64,000 nt of DNA from Parapedobacter composti (GCF_900112315.1 NZ_FOLL01000006.1:62001-126000); one strand, 5' to 3'; shown: positions 1-10,422, counted from the stretch's first letter. Notes: generated by a model not told the origin, from the letters alone. Made by a program: numbers and translations.

Positions 1-1
1 A

Positions 2-1744
2 CGAAAAATCGTAGGCTATTCGAGCCGGTATAGCAGAGGAAATTTACCTAATTTCAAAAATTATTTTGTTATCGAGTTCGATAAGTCGTTCGCTTTTACC
101 AAGGGATGGTGCGACAGTGTGTACAGTAACACGGCGTTGCAACTGAAGGGTAATCATGCAGCTGCCATCGTGGGCTTCAAAACCAAACGTGGTGAGCAAG
201 TGAACATGCGGGTAGCATCTTCGTTTATCAGTTCAGAACAGGCGGAGTTGAACCTAAAACGGGAAGTGGCGGATAGGGGATTCGACGATATCCGGAGGGA
301 AGCCAAAGCTATATGGAATGAAACCCTTAGCCGAGTCGCCGTAGAGGGTGGTACACATGATCAGTTTAAAACGTTCTATTCGTGCTTGTATAGGACGGTA
401 TTGTTCCCCAACCGTCTTTATGAAATTGATAAAGATGGTCAGATCATACATTATAGTCCGTATAACGGTCAAGTGTTGCCGGGATACCTTTTCGGGGGAA
501 CCGGGTTTTGGGACACCTTTCGGGCACTGTACCCTTTCTTGAATTTAGTATATCCCGAGATCAACGTGGAGATGCAGGAGGGGTTGGCGAACGCCTATCG
601 CGAAGGGGGATTCCTGCCAGAATGGAGCAGTCCCGGATATGCCAATATTATGGTGGGCAACAACTCGGCTTCTGTAGTATCCGATGCTTACATTAAAGGG
701 TTGCGGGGATATGACATTGAGACGCTTTACGAAGCTGTACTACACGGTGCTAATAATGAAGGGCCGATGACGGCCGTAGGCAGGGCTGGTGCGCCTTACT
801 ACATCGAATTAGGTTACGTACCCTATGATGTGGGTATTAATGAGAGTGCTGCCCGTACGCTGGAATATGCGTACGATGACTTTGCCATTTACCAGTTGGC
901 CAAGGCGTTGGGGCGTCCTAAGGCAGAAATAGACCTGTATGAAAGGCGGAGCCGCAACTATCGGCATTTGTTTGACCGGGAAACAGGGTTGATGCGGGGA
1001 AAGAATAAGGATGGCACTTTTCAGTATCCTTTCAATCCGTTTAAGTGGGGCGATGCGTTCACCGAAGGCAACAGCTGGCATTATTCGTGGTCTGTGTTTC
1101 ACGATATCGAGGGGCTGGCTCGGTTAATGGGTGGTTATGAGGAATTTGTGAAAAAATTGGATTCAGTTTTTTCTCTGCCACCAGTTTTTGACGAAAGCTA
1201 CTACCGGGGTGTAATACACGAGATCAGGGAAATGCAGGTGGCCAATATGGGACAGTATGCGCATGGCAATCAGCCTATCCAACACATGATTTACCTTTAT
1301 AACTATGCGGGGCAGCCCTGGAAAGCGCAATATTGGGTAAGGGAGACCTTGAACCGCATGTATACCCCACACCCTGATGGGTATTGTGGAGACGAGGACA
1401 ATGGGCAGACATCGGCATGGTATGTTTTTTCGGCACTTGGATTTTATCCAGTGTGCCCAGCAACCGATGAGTATGTGCTGGGCGCGCCACTATTCCGGAA
1501 AGCTACGGTAAGCTTCAGCAACGGCACGCAGTTGGTCGTTAATGCGCCGGGCAATAGTGCGCAAAATCGGTATATTGGTTCATTACGGCTGAATGGAAAG
1601 GAATATAGCAAGAATTTTATCAAGCACAGTGAATTAACTAAGGGCTCGGTATTGGATGTCGAAATGGTTGCCCAGCCAAACGAATCAAGAGGCATAGACA
1701 AAGACGACTTTCCGTATTCGCTGACGAACGAAAGGGAAAATTGA
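2..1744 (+). CDS. GH92 exo-alpha-mannosidase, 5' end missing
   Basis: The open frame runs from the window edge, so the N-terminus lies outside; the visible part is 580 residues. It matches glycoside hydrolase family 92, calcium-dependent inverting exo-alpha-mannosidases that trim mannose from N-glycans or yeast mannan in the periplasm or at the cell surface. The C-terminal (alpha/alpha)6 domain carries the family's acidic motifs: the EGNSWHYSW segment near base 1065 (general acid region) and GDEDNGQTSAWY near base 1390 (general base region). The GTG at 119 lies inside the beta-sandwich domain and is not the true start. A second GH92 gene follows after 37 bases, so the two are probably co-transcribed. 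Function is assigned from family motifs; the glycosidic linkage cleaved cannot be told. Confidence 0.93.
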   Translation, partial: RKIVGYSSRYSRGNLPNFKNYFVIEFDKSFAFTKGWCDSVYSNTALQLKGNHAAAIVGFKTKRGEQVNMRVASSFISSEQAELNLKREVADRGFDDIRREAKAIWNETLSRVAVEGGTHDQFKTFYSCLYRTVLFPNRLYEIDKDGQIIHYSPYNGQVLPGYLFGGTGFWDTFRALYPFLNLVYPEINVEMQEGLANAYREGGFLPEWSSPGYANIMVGNNSASVVSDAYIKGLRGYDIETLYEAVLHGANNEGPMTAVGRAGAPYYIELGYVPYDVGINESAARTLEYAYDDFAIYQLAKALGRPKAEIDLYERRSRNYRHLFDRETGLMRGKNKDGTFQYPFNPFKWGDAFTEGNSWHYSWSVFHDIEGLARLMGGYEEFVKKLDSVFSLPPVFDESYYRGVIHEIREMQVANMGQYAHGNQPIQHMIYLYNYAGQPWKAQYWVRETLNRMYTPHPDGYCGDEDNGQTSAWYVFSALGFYPVCPATDEYVLGAPLFRKATVSFSNGTQLVVNAPGNSAQNRYIGSLRLNGKEYSKNFIKHSELTKGSVLDVEMVAQPNESRGIDKDDFPYSLTNEREN

Positions 1745-1781
1745 TTTGGATGGGGGACTCTATAATGGGATAATAAATAAG

Positions 1782-4085
1782 ATGAAAGCACAGAACTATC
1801 AGTTGTTTTTTATAGTCGTATGGTTGGTAATGGCACCTTCAACCGAACTGACGGCGAAAACGGATAGCCTAATACGCTACGTGCAGCCGTTGATCGGCAC
1901 AGCCAAGATGGGCCATACCTTTCCCGGCGCCACAGTGCCTTTCGGCGCGGTACAGCTTAGTCCGGATACCGACACCATCCCCTATGCCGTTGGCGGAAAA
2001 TATAACCCGGAGGTATACCGGTATTGCGCCGGATACCAATATGACGACCCCACCATTGTGGGATTCAGCCATACGCACTTCAGCGGCACAGGGCATTCCG
2101 ATTTGGGAGATTTCCTGGTAATGCCCACCACGGGACCCTTGCAACTGAATCCGGGAACAGCGGCGGCGCCACATTCGGGCTTCCGGTCGGCTTACCAGCA
2201 TGCAAACGAAGCAGCCGAGGCCAATTATTACCGGGTGAAACTGGATGATCATGGCATTCTCGCGGAGCTGACCACCAGCACCCGCACAGGAATGCACCGT
2301 TACACGTTTCCGGAACAAGCGGAAGCGCATATCATCCTTGATCTGATGCATGGTATCTACAACTATGATGGCAAGACCGTATGGACGGTGGTGCGTGTAT
2401 TAAATGACAGCACGGTTACAGGTTACCGTCAGACCAATGGCTGGGCGCGCACCCGGACGGTATACTTTGCCCTTTCTTTTTCAAAACCGTTTAAATCGTA
2501 TGGCAGTAAGGATTTCGAAGAGACCCAGGTATACCGCGGTTTCTGGCGCAAATTTGACCAGACGGATAATTTTCCCGACCTGGCGGGGCGCAAGCTGCGG
2601 ATGCACTTTGATTTTGACGTAGCGCCGGGCGAACAGGTGCTGATGAAGCTGGCACTGTCGCCCGTAAGCATGACCAATGCCTTGGCGAATATGGAAGCCG
2701 AAATCCCGCATTGGGATTTCGACCGTACCAAGCGCGAAGGGCAGGATTTGTGGGAGCGGGAGTTGGGCCGCATACAGGCCACCTTGCCGGCAGAAGAAGA
2801 TTACGTGAATTTCTATACCGCCATGTATCATGCGGCTTTAATGCCCACGGTATACATGGACGTAAACGGTCAGTACCGGGGGTTGGACTATGAAGTGCAT
2901 ACAGCGGCAGGTTTTACCAACTACACGTCGTTGTCGCTCTGGGATACGTTCCGCGCATTTCATCCCTACCTCAATATCGTAAACCCATCGCGTAACGCCG
3001 ACATTGTTGCCTCGATGATGGCGCATTATGAGCAAAGCGCTTTGGGCATGCTGCCTATCTGGTCGCACTACGCTAACGACAACTGGTGCATGAGCGGCTA
3101 TCACAGCGTCTCTGTTATCGCTGATGCCATCATTAAAGGCGTGTATCGGGGTGACGCCAACGCGGCCCTGGATGCTTGTGTGGCGACGGCCAGCCAGCGC
3201 CGGTATGAAGGCATCGGGGAGTATATCGATAGGGGATTCATCCCCGACGAAGCAAACGCCACCTCCGTTTCCAATACACTGGAATATGCCTATGACGATT
3301 GGTGTATCGCACAGTTGGCCAAGTACCTGGGACGACAAGAGGTCTACGACAGATTCATGAAGCGATCGGAAAACTGGCGCAATGTTTATGACCCGGCCAT
3401 TGGTTTCATGCGCCCGCGCCACGCTGATGGCACATTCCGCAAGAATTTTGATGTGCTGGAGACACATGGCCAGGGGTTCATTGAAGGCAACACCTGGAAC
3501 TATAGCCTCTACGTGCCGCACAACCCCGAAGGGCTGATGGCGATAATGGGAGGGCAAAAGCGGCTTGCTCGCTACCTGGATTCGCTTTTTACCATGCACC
3601 TGCCGGATAGATTTTTTGCCAATACCGAAGACATCACCCGTGAGGGCATTATTGGCAACTACGTACATGGCAATGAACCCGCCCACCATGTGGCATACCT
3701 TTATAATCTGGCTGGACAGCCCTGGAAAACGCAGGAAAGAGTGCGGATGATTCTGAAGAACCAATATCACAACGGGCCGGACGGATTGGGGGGCAATGAT
3801 GATTGCGGGCAGATGAGTGCCTGGTACCTCTTCAGCAGCCTGGGCTTTTACCCGGTATCGCCGGGCTCCGATGAATACTGGTTAGGCAGCCCGTTGGTGG
3901 AGCGTGCCACCATCCGCCTCGAAAACGGAAAGACGTTTTCGGTGGAAGCGGTGAACCAAGGCGATGATAACGTATATGTGCGGCAGGTACTGCTCAACGG
4001 CAAGCCATTGAAGGGGTATAAGCTGAAGCATGCCGATATCATGAATGGCGGGACGCTGCAGTTTACGATGGCGAGCAAGCGGTGA
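1782..4085 (+). CDS. GH92 exo-alpha-mannosidase
   Basis: This 767-residue protein has a signal peptide (MKAQNYQLFFIVVWLVM onward), then the GH92 N-terminal sandwich with the typical YVQPLIGT start and FPGATVPFGAVQLSPDT motif, then the helical catalytic domain. The general-acid segment IEGNTWNY (near 3480) and the general-base segment GGNDDCGQMSAWY (near 3795) are both present, so it should be active. The ATG at 1782 is preferred over an upstream TTG at 1746 because it begins directly at the signal peptide. It is the second of a tandem pair; the two are only moderately alike, suggesting different mannoside linkages rather than a recent duplication. Its last 23 bases overlap the convergent ABC gene. 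Confidence 0.95.
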   Translation: MKAQNYQLFFIVVWLVMAPSTELTAKTDSLIRYVQPLIGTAKMGHTFPGATVPFGAVQLSPDTDTIPYAVGGKYNPEVYRYCAGYQYDDPTIVGFSHTHFSGTGHSDLGDFLVMPTTGPLQLNPGTAAAPHSGFRSAYQHANEAAEANYYRVKLDDHGILAELTTSTRTGMHRYTFPEQAEAHIILDLMHGIYNYDGKTVWTVVRVLNDSTVTGYRQTNGWARTRTVYFALSFSKPFKSYGSKDFEETQVYRGFWRKFDQTDNFPDLAGRKLRMHFDFDVAPGEQVLMKLALSPVSMTNALANMEAEIPHWDFDRTKREGQDLWERELGRIQATLPAEEDYVNFYTAMYHAALMPTVYMDVNGQYRGLDYEVHTAAGFTNYTSLSLWDTFRAFHPYLNIVNPSRNADIVASMMAHYEQSALGMLPIWSHYANDNWCMSGYHSVSVIADAIIKGVYRGDANAALDACVATASQRRYEGIGEYIDRGFIPDEANATSVSNTLEYAYDDWCIAQLAKYLGRQEVYDRFMKRSENWRNVYDPAIGFMRPRHADGTFRKNFDVLETHGQGFIEGNTWNYSLYVPHNPEGLMAIMGGQKRLARYLDSLFTMHLPDRFFANTEDITREGIIGNYVHGNEPAHHVAYLYNLAGQPWKTQERVRMILKNQYHNGPDGLGGNDDCGQMSAWYLFSSLGFYPVSPGSDEYWLGSPLVERATIRLENGKTFSVEAVNQGDDNVYVRQVLLNGKPLKGYKLKHADIMNGGTLQFTMASKR

Positions 4086-5583
4086 CGCTGCCTTGCTCCA
4101 GTTGGATGGTGCGGTTTACGCAGGAAGGGATATCCTCATCATAGTGGCTCACATAGATGATGGTGGTGCCACTTGCTGCATGGATTTCATTGACAACGGC
4201 CTTGAAAAGATCCCGGTGCCGGGGGCTTAACCCTTGGCACGGTTCATCCAGGATGAGCAAGGAGGGGTTCTTGATAACCGCCCGCGCGAGAAGGCACAGG
4301 CGCTGCCTGTCGGGACTGAGCTGGGCAAGCCGCTCGCGCGCCACACCGTCCAGTCCGAAAAGCTGCAGCCAGCCTAAGGCCGCCTCTCGCTGGCTGGCCG
4401 TAACCTGCCGGAACAAGCCCACGGTATCGAAGTATCCCGACAACACCACCTGCAGGACGGTCTGGTGCTTGGGGAAATACTGGTGTAACTCCGGCGATAC
4501 ATAACCGATATGTTTCTTGATATCCCAGATGCTCTCGCCTGTGCCACGCCGGCGGCCAAACAGCGTTATGTTGTTTTTATAGGCTTGCGGGTTGTCGCCA
4601 TTGATGAGGCTCAGCAACGTAGACTTGCCTGCGCCGTTATGCCCGCGCAATGCCCATGCTTCGCCGGGTTGTACCAACCAATTGATGTTATCTAAAATGG
4701 TCTTTTCTCCGTAGATGACCGTAACGTCTTTCATGGACACGATGGGCGAAGACACGGGCGTATTATGGCCTGCCAACAGCCTGGTTAACAAGCCCTGGAA
4801 ATCAGCACCGAGTTTGGCCGCCGCCGATGGTGCAGCTAATTCGGGAAGGGTGACCGTTTCGCGCGGACCGCGGGCAACGACGGTATGGCCATCGACCACC
4901 ATGATATGCGTGATAATTTCAGGGATTTCATGGGGGGAACTCGTAAGAATCACATGTATGCCCGATTGAATAATGTGTTTTAAAATGTCATTGAAACGGG
5001 CGCGGGTAGTTACATCCAGCCCCGCCAAAGGGTGTTCCAGCAAGAGTATTCTGGGATTGCGCACGAGTGCCGTGGCGAGCATCAACCGCCGTGTTTCGCC
5101 ATTGGAGAGTGTGATAAGGCTCTTGTTGGCCAACAATGCTAACCCCAACAAGGCCATAGCCTTTTCGGCAGTCCACACAACGACGGGATTTTTGGGCGTT
5201 ATGCGCTGCAGGTATTCAGCCACGGTGTCTGCATCATCGGCGTCCATGCTGTTAAACCGCTGCTGGTAGTAAAAAGCCTGCACGTTACTGCGGTTGCGGA
5301 AATGATGGTGAAACGGCACGAAGCACACCAGGTCATGATGGCTGCGGTATATGCCGTCTGACGGTAGGCGGAGGTAGTCATCGGCATGGTGATGCCGGAT
5401 AACCCCCTGTGTTATGGCCACCCGGCCCGCCAGGATTTCCAGTATCAGCGTCTTAGCAGCCTCGGGGCGGCCGGTAACAGCCCAGTGCTGACCTTCTTCC
5501 AGCGCCCATTGCAGGTTGGCTATCGCCGTGCCATCGGCCTTGGCTGCCGCAGCACCAGTAATGGTAAGCAACGGAAGGCCCAC
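4063..5583 (-). CDS. Tandem ABC ATPase (ModF/PhrA-like), first domain degenerate
   Basis: A 506-residue soluble protein with two ABC nucleotide-binding domains (about residues 1-245 and 280-506) and no membrane segment, as in the ModF/PhrA group. Domain 2 has an intact Walker A (GHNGAGKST, residues 314-322) and Walker B (LLILDEP). Domain 1 is damaged: Walker A reads GRPEAAKT (residues 38-45), lacking the usual glycine, and Walker B reads LLLEHP where LLLDEP is expected, losing both the Asp and the catalytic Glu. It keeps an LSNGE signature. One competent and one degenerate site is known in asymmetric ABC proteins. The start is a GTG four bases after the nhaA stop, so translation is probably coupled. 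No permease lies nearby and no substrate can be named. Confidence 0.85.
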   Translation of the reverse strand: MGLPLLTITGAAAAKADGTAIANLQWALEEGQHWAVTGRPEAAKTLILEILAGRVAITQGVIRHHHADDYLRLPSDGIYRSHHDLVCFVPFHHHFRNRSNVQAFYYQQRFNSMDADDADTVAEYLQRITPKNPVVVWTAEKAMALLGLALLANKSLITLSNGETRRLMLATALVRNPRILLLEHPLAGLDVTTRARFNDILKHIIQSGIHVILTSSPHEIPEIITHIMVVDGHTVVARGPRETVTLPELAAPSAAAKLGADFQGLLTRLLAGHNTPVSSPIVSMKDVTVIYGEKTILDNINWLVQPGEAWALRGHNGAGKSTLLSLINGDNPQAYKNNITLFGRRRGTGESIWDIKKHIGYVSPELHQYFPKHQTVLQVVLSGYFDTVGLFRQVTASQREAALGWLQLFGLDGVARERLAQLSPDRQRLCLLARAVIKNPSLLILDEPCQGLSPRHRDLFKAVVNEIHAASGTTIIYVSHYDEDIPSCVNRTIQLEQGSVTACSPS

Positions 5584-5587
5584 AGCA

Positions 5588-6769
5588 CTATACCTTATCG
5601 TTATCGTTGACGAGGTAACGGCGGCCCAATCGCTTTAGGATCAGATACCCGAGGATACCGGACAGCGCAGAAGCCACCAGAATGGCAAACTTAGCCTCGG
5701 TCTGATGGTAAAGGTCGCTAAAGGACAGCAGCGCAATGAATATGGACATGGTAAAGCCGATGCCTCCCATAAGACCGATGGAGAAGACCTGTAACCACTT
5801 GGTGCCTACGGGCAATTCACTCAATCCCAATTTAACCGATACCCATGAAAAAATGGTGATGCCGAGGGGTTTTCCGATAAACAAGCCGACGATGATGCCG
5901 AAACCCAGCGGACTGGCAAGCCCGTCTATCATACCCGGCTCGAAACGTATGTTGGTATTGGCCAGCGCAAACAGAGGCATAATGATAAAATTGACCGGTG
6001 TGCTGATGGCGTGCTCGACGCTCTGGATGGGCGAAGGGCCGCCATTTTTCCCCAGAATGGGGATGGTAAATGCCGTGAGTACGCCCGCAATGGTGGCATG
6101 GATGCCGGAATGGTGGATGAAGTACCACATGAACAGGCCGGGGATAAGGTAAAACCATACCGACTTGATGCCCATGCGGTTGAAAAACATTAATACGGCG
6201 AATATACCAAGGGCATAGAGCAGGTATGTGGCTGCAAGCTCAGTGGTATAGAAAATAGCGATGACCAGGATAGCGCCCAAATCGTCTACAATAGCCAGGG
6301 CAGTAAGAAATACTTTTAACGCGACGGGGACGCGTTTGCCCAGAATAGACAGGATACCGATGGCAAAGGCAATGTCCGTGGCCATAGGAATCCCCCAGCC
6401 ATGAGCCGTTGGTGTACCGGCATTGAAAAGCACATAAATGGCCGCTGGCACCAGCATGCCGCCCAGCGCTGCAAAAAACGGCAGTGACGCTTTTTTGGCA
6501 GACGACAGCTGGCCATGGGCCAGTTCCTGTTTGATTTCGATGCCCACCATCAGGAAAAAGATGGCCATCAAGCCGTCATTAATCCAATGGAGGATACTGT
6601 ACCTCAAATGGATGGCGCCGGATTCATAACCGACTTTCTGGGCGAGCAGGGATTCAAAGCCGGGGCCTAACGGCGAATTGGCAATAAACAAAGAGATGAC
6701 CAAAAAGATAAGTAAAGTAATGCCACTGGCTGAATCAGCCTCGAAGAACTGCTTGATCTGTTTACGCAT
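5588..6769 (-). CDS. nhaA: Na+/H+ antiporter NhaA
   Basis: A 393-residue inner-membrane protein with about 12 hydrophobic segments. It shows the NhaA hallmarks: MATDIAFAIG (cytoplasmic funnel and unwound helix region) and ALAIVDDLGAI with the adjacent Asp pair that binds Na+ and H+. It exports Na+ or Li+ in exchange for protons, supporting salt and alkaline-pH tolerance. The ATG at 6769 begins MRKQIKQFFEADSASG, a normal NhaA N-terminus. The double ABC ATPase follows after four bases and is probably co-transcribed; whether the two cooperate is unknown. Confidence 0.97.
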   Translation of the reverse strand: MRKQIKQFFEADSASGITLLIFLVISLFIANSPLGPGFESLLAQKVGYESGAIHLRYSILHWINDGLMAIFFLMVGIEIKQELAHGQLSSAKKASLPFFAALGGMLVPAAIYVLFNAGTPTAHGWGIPMATDIAFAIGILSILGKRVPVALKVFLTALAIVDDLGAILVIAIFYTTELAATYLLYALGIFAVLMFFNRMGIKSVWFYLIPGLFMWYFIHHSGIHATIAGVLTAFTIPILGKNGGPSPIQSVEHAISTPVNFIIMPLFALANTNIRFEPGMIDGLASPLGFGIIVGLFIGKPLGITIFSWVSVKLGLSELPVGTKWLQVFSIGLMGGIGFTMSIFIALLSFSDLYHQTEAKFAILVASALSGILGYLILKRLGRRYLVNDNDKV

Positions 6770-6814
6770 CGGATATGTATAGTTGTTTACGGAGTATTGT
6801 TTTACGGGGCTAAT

Positions 6815-7435
6815 TTACAAAAACAGGTTTAAATCACCTTTGCCGTCACGGATTATTTCGAAATCGCCGGAGGTGGTGTCTACTACGGTAGAAGCCACAT
6901 TGCCGCCATAGCCGCCATCGATAACGATGTCTACCAGATTGCCGTACTTTTCGTGGATAAGTTCGGGATCGGTGGAATATTCGATGATCTCGTCATCGTC
7001 ATGGATGGATGCCGAAACGATGGGATTGCCGAGGACACGCACGATTTCGCGTGCGATGTTGTTATCGGGGACACGGATACCCACGGTCTTTTTCTTGGAG
7101 CTTAGCAGCTTGGGAACCTGGCCACTGGCATTGAAAATAAAGGTGAACGGGCCGGGAAGAGCCTTTTTCAGCACCCGAAAAGTAGCCGTATCAAAAGGCT
7201 TGGTGTACTGCGCAATATCCGTGAGGTCATAACACACGAACGAGAGATTGGCTTTTTCGGGCTTAAGCCCGCGAAGCTCGCATACGCGCTCGATGGCCTT
7301 GTGGTTATGGATGTCACACCCCAGGCCATAGACCGTATCCGTAGGGTAGATGATTAATCCCCCTCGGCGCAACGTATCCACGACTTGCTGGACGGCTTTG
7401 GGATTCGGGTTCGCTTCGTATATCCTGACTAACAT
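6815..7435 (-). CDS. Sua5/YciO/YrdC family protein (threonylcarbamoyl-AMP synthase family)
   Basis: 206 residues of a single YrdC domain. The family condenses threonine, bicarbonate and ATP into threonylcarbamoyl-AMP, the precursor for t6A37 on ANN-decoding tRNAs; the YciO subgroup looks similar but its role is less certain. The motifs GGLIIYPTDTVYGLGCD (nucleotide and threonine pocket), a Lys-rich KKKTVGIRVPD segment and the C-terminal S/T-V-V-D segment are visible. The ATG at 7435 (MLVRIYEANP) is preferred to the GTG five codons upstream because it matches the usual N-terminus. The length equals single-domain TsaC/YciO rather than Sua5 with its extra domain. I cannot separate TsaC from YciO by eye. 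Confidence 0.85.
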   Translation of the reverse strand: MLVRIYEANPNPKAVQQVVDTLRRGGLIIYPTDTVYGLGCDIHNHKAIERVCELRGLKPEKANLSFVCYDLTDIAQYTKPFDTATFRVLKKALPGPFTFIFNASGQVPKLLSSKKKTVGIRVPDNNIAREIVRVLGNPIVSASIHDDDEIIEYSTDPELIHEKYGNLVDIVIDGGYGGNVASTVVDTTSGDFEIIRDGKGDLNLFL

Positions 7436-7542
7436 GTTGCTAATTGTCACTTAACAATCGTCAATTGCCGTCTTTCCAGCGACACTGTGACGCTCATATC
7501 CGACCGTGCGCAATGGGTTGACCCACCACCATTGACCAACAA

Positions 7543-8988
7543 TCAAAACTCGGCGTTGTTTGGCGTACGGGGGAATGGGATAACGTCGCGGATGTTTGTC
7601 ATCCCCGTTACGAACAACACGAGCCGTTCGAAGCCTACGCCGAAACCTGAGTGCGGTGCCGTACCGAAGCGGCGCGTATCTAAGTACCATTCCAGCTCTT
7701 CGGTTGGAACACTCATTTCCTGCATGCGTTGCACCAACCTGTCGTACCGCTCCTCGCGCTGCGATCCGCCCACCAGCTCGCCGATGCCGGGGAAGAGAAT
7801 ATCCATGGCCCGCACGGTAAGGCGTCCCTGTTCATCCGGTTCATTCAGCCGCATATAAAATGCCTTGATATCTGCCGGATAGTCGGTGAGGATAACGGGT
7901 TTTTTGAAGTGCCGCTCAACGAGGTATCGTTCATGCTCCGACTGGAGGTCGGACCCCCATCCTTCAATCAGGTACTTGAACTGCTTTTTCTGGTTTGGCT
8001 TGCTGCGTTGCAAGATTTCAATAGCCTCGGTATACGTGAGCCGTTCGAAGCGGTTATCCAAGCAGAAATGCAGCTTGGTTATTAAATCCATTTCGGAACG
8101 CTCGGCCTGGGGTTTGTTTTTTTCTTCTTCTGACAGCCTGTTTTTCAGGAACTCGATCTCATCCGGACAATGATCCAAAGCAAAACGGATAACATACTTC
8201 AATAGCTCCTCAGCCAGGTCCATGTTGTCTTCCAGTTCATAGAAGGCCATTTCCGGTTCAACCATCCAGAATTCAGCCAGGTGGCGGGTAGTGTTGGAGT
8301 TTTCCGCACGGAACGTGGGCCCAAAGGTATAGATGTTGCCCAGGGCCATGGCCGCCAATTCTCCTTCGAGCTGGCCGGACACGGTGAGGTTGGTGGGTTT
8401 TCCGAAAAAATCTTCCTTATAGTCTATTTTCCCATCGGGTGTTCTTGGCGTATGGTCAAAGTCTAGCGTAGTGACTTTAAACATTTCGCCGGCACCCTCG
8501 GCATCCGATCCCGTGATGATGGGAGTGTGCATATACACGAATCCGCGGTCAAAGAAAAACTGGTGGATGGCGAAAGACAGCGCGTTGCGGACCCTGAACA
8601 CGGCATTGAACGTATTGGTACGGAACCGGAGGTGTGCAATCTCCCGCAAAAATTCCAGGCTGTGCTTTTTAGGCTGCAGGGGGAACTTCTCGGGATCGCT
8701 ATCGCCCAGAATTTCCAACGTTTCTACTTTGATTTCTACGCGTTGCCCTTTGCCGAGCGACTCAACGAGCGGCCCGGTGACGGCTATTGCCGCACCTGTG
8801 GTGATCCGCTTAAGCAACGCCTCATCAGTGCTGTTAAAGTCGACCACCGCCTGGATATTGCCCAGTGTAGAACCATCGTTAATGGCGATGAACTGGTTGT
8901 TGCGGAACGTCTTTACCCATCCCTTTACGGTAACCTGCTGCCCATATTCCGTGGCGTTCAGTAAATCCTTTATACGTGTATGTTTCAT
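7543..8988 (-). CDS. asnS: Asparaginyl-tRNA synthetase
   Basis: 481 residues: an N-terminal OB-fold anticodon-binding domain (about 1-115) and a class IIb catalytic core. Motif 2 ([21 protein letters not shown]) and motif 3 ([16 protein letters not shown]) are clear, and the [11 protein letters not shown] sequence fits AsnRS rather than AspRS. It charges tRNA-Asn with asparagine in the cytoplasm. It lies downstream of sucC on the same strand, separated by 106 bases that contain a terminator-like hairpin, so it probably has its own promoter, although I found no clear -7 box for it. Confidence 0.97.
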   Translation of the reverse strand: MKHTRIKDLLNATEYGQQVTVKGWVKTFRNNQFIAINDGSTLGNIQAVVDFNSTDEALLKRITTGAAIAVTGPLVESLGKGQRVEIKVETLEILGDSDPEKFPLQPKKHSLEFLREIAHLRFRTNTFNAVFRVRNALSFAIHQFFFDRGFVYMHTPIITGSDAEGAGEMFKVTTLDFDHTPRTPDGKIDYKEDFFGKPTNLTVSGQLEGELAAMALGNIYTFGPTFRAENSNTTRHLAEFWMVEPEMAFYELEDNMDLAEELLKYVIRFALDHCPDEIEFLKNRLSEEEKNKPQAERSEMDLITKLHFCLDNRFERLTYTEAIEILQRSKPNQKKQFKYLIEGWGSDLQSEHERYLVERHFKKPVILTDYPADIKAFYMRLNEPDEQGRLTVRAMDILFPGIGELVGGSQREERYDRLVQRMQEMSVPTEELEWYLDTRRFGTAPHSGFGVGFERLVLFVTGMTNIRDVIPFPRTPNNAEF

Positions 8989-9025
8989 TTCTCTATTGCC
9001 TATTGGAAAATTGCGTTATATAACA

Positions 9026-9052
9026 AAGAACCTCCAGCACGTGGAGGTTCTT
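9026..9052 (-). terminator. Terminator-like hairpin between sucC and asnS
   Basis: A perfect 11-base inverted repeat (AAGAACCTCCA / TGGAGGTTCTT) with a five-base loop GCACG. On the minus strand it follows sucC and is followed by TTCTTTGTTAT-like sequence, a rather weak U-tract. It is most likely the sucC terminator; a 5' leader structure of asnS is the alternative. Confidence 0.65.
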
Positions 9053-9094
9053 CAATAACAATTGTCTATTTGCTTATCAATGTGCCGACAATGA

Positions 9095-10285
9095 CTAAGA
9101 CAGTACTTTGGTGACCAAATCTGCCGCTTCTTTGAGCAGAATCGCGGAATATACCTCCAGTCCGGATTCGTCAATCAGGCGTTTTGCCTCTTCTGCATTG
9201 GTGCCTTGGAGACGCACGATGATGGGCACAGGAATGTCGCCGATTTCTTTGTAAGCATCAATGACGCCCTGGGCAACGCGGTCGCAACGGACGATACCGC
9301 CAAAGATGTTAATGAGGATAGCCTTTACGTTCGGATCTTTAAGGATAATGTTAAATCCTGCCTTTACCGTCTGCGCATTGGCTGTGCCACCCACATCGAG
9401 GAAGTTGGCCGGTTCGCCACCCGCCAGTTTGATGATGTCCATGGTAGCCATGGCCAAGCCGGCGCCGTTGACCATACAGCCCACGTTGCCATCGAGTTTC
9501 ACATAATTGAGGTTAGATTCTCCGGCCTCCACTTCGGTCGGGTCCTCTTCAGCCACATCCCGCAAAGCCGCATAGTCCGGATGGCGGAACAGTCCGTTTT
9601 CATCCAGGTTTACTTTAGCGTCAACAGCCAGTATTTTGTCGTCTGACGTCTTCAACACCGGGTTGATTTCGAAGAGCGATGAATCCGTAGCTTCGTATGC
9701 CTTATATAATGCAGCCACGAACTTGGTCATGTCTTTGAATGCCGCCCCGCTCAATCCCAGGTTAAATGCAATTTTACGGGCCTGAAATGCCTGAAGCCCT
9801 ACTTTGGGGTCTATTTCTTCTTTGAAAATGAGGTGCGGTGTTTTTTCAGCCACTTCTTCGATATCCATGCCGCCCTCGGTGGAATACATGATGATGTTAC
9901 GGCCGCTCGAGCGGTCGAGCAGCACGCTCATGTAAAATTCTTTGGTTTCACTTTCGCCGGGATAATAAACATCCTGCGCAATCAATACTTTGTTTACCCG
10001 TTTGCCTTCAGGGCCGGTTTGCGGGGTAACCAACTGCATGCCGATAATATCGGTAGCACGCTGCTTTACTTCGTCGAGGTTTTTTGCAAGTTTGACACCT
10101 CCGCCTTTGCCACGGCCGCCGGCATGGATCTGGGCCTTTACAACTACCCAATCCGAATTGTAGTCTTCCTTCAATTTTTTGGCTGCTTCTACAGCCTGCT
10201 CCGGGGTTTCAGCTACGATGCCTTCCTGCACGCGCACGCCGAAACTTTTCAGTATTTGCTTGCCTTGATACTCGTGAATGTTCAT
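9095..10285 (-). CDS. sucC: Succinyl-CoA synthetase, beta subunit
   Basis: 396 residues with an N-terminal ATP-grasp domain starting [13 protein letters not shown], followed by the CoA-ligase domain with LDVGGTANA and the GGIVRCD segment that faces the CoA site. With SucD it interconverts succinyl-CoA and succinate with ATP or GTP synthesis in the TCA cycle. The length is normal. The alpha subunit gene sucD is not adjacent and not in this window, unlike the sucCD pair of many bacteria. A TACTTTTA box (10303-10310, minus strand), one base off the Bacteroidota -7 consensus, lies 17 bases before the ATG. Confidence 0.97.
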   Translation of the reverse strand: MNIHEYQGKQILKSFGVRVQEGIVAETPEQAVEAAKKLKEDYNSDWVVVKAQIHAGGRGKGGGVKLAKNLDEVKQRATDIIGMQLVTPQTGPEGKRVNKVLIAQDVYYPGESETKEFYMSVLLDRSSGRNIIMYSTEGGMDIEEVAEKTPHLIFKEEIDPKVGLQAFQARKIAFNLGLSGAAFKDMTKFVAALYKAYEATDSSLFEINPVLKTSDDKILAVDAKVNLDENGLFRHPDYAALRDVAEEDPTEVEAGESNLNYVKLDGNVGCMVNGAGLAMATMDIIKLAGGEPANFLDVGGTANAQTVKAGFNIILKDPNVKAILINIFGGIVRCDRVAQGVIDAYKEIGDIPVPIIVRLQGTNAEEAKRLIDESGLEVYSAILLKEAADLVTKVLS

Positions 10286-10422
10286 TTGCGAAAAATTTGG
10301 CGTAAAAGTAGGGTTTTAATCGGGAACGGTCAAGGGAAAGGCGAAACTTCGTGTATTTTCCGGAAGGAAGCTGGTGTATCGGCGTCTTTTCAGGTATTTA
10401 TGGAAAACAAGGACGAAATCCC

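Noticed and set aside
2838-3770. A 310-codon open frame on the minus strand inside the second GH92 gene
   Set aside because: It lies fully antisense to a strongly supported coding region, has no recognisable domain, and is a by-product of codon bias in GC-rich third positions.
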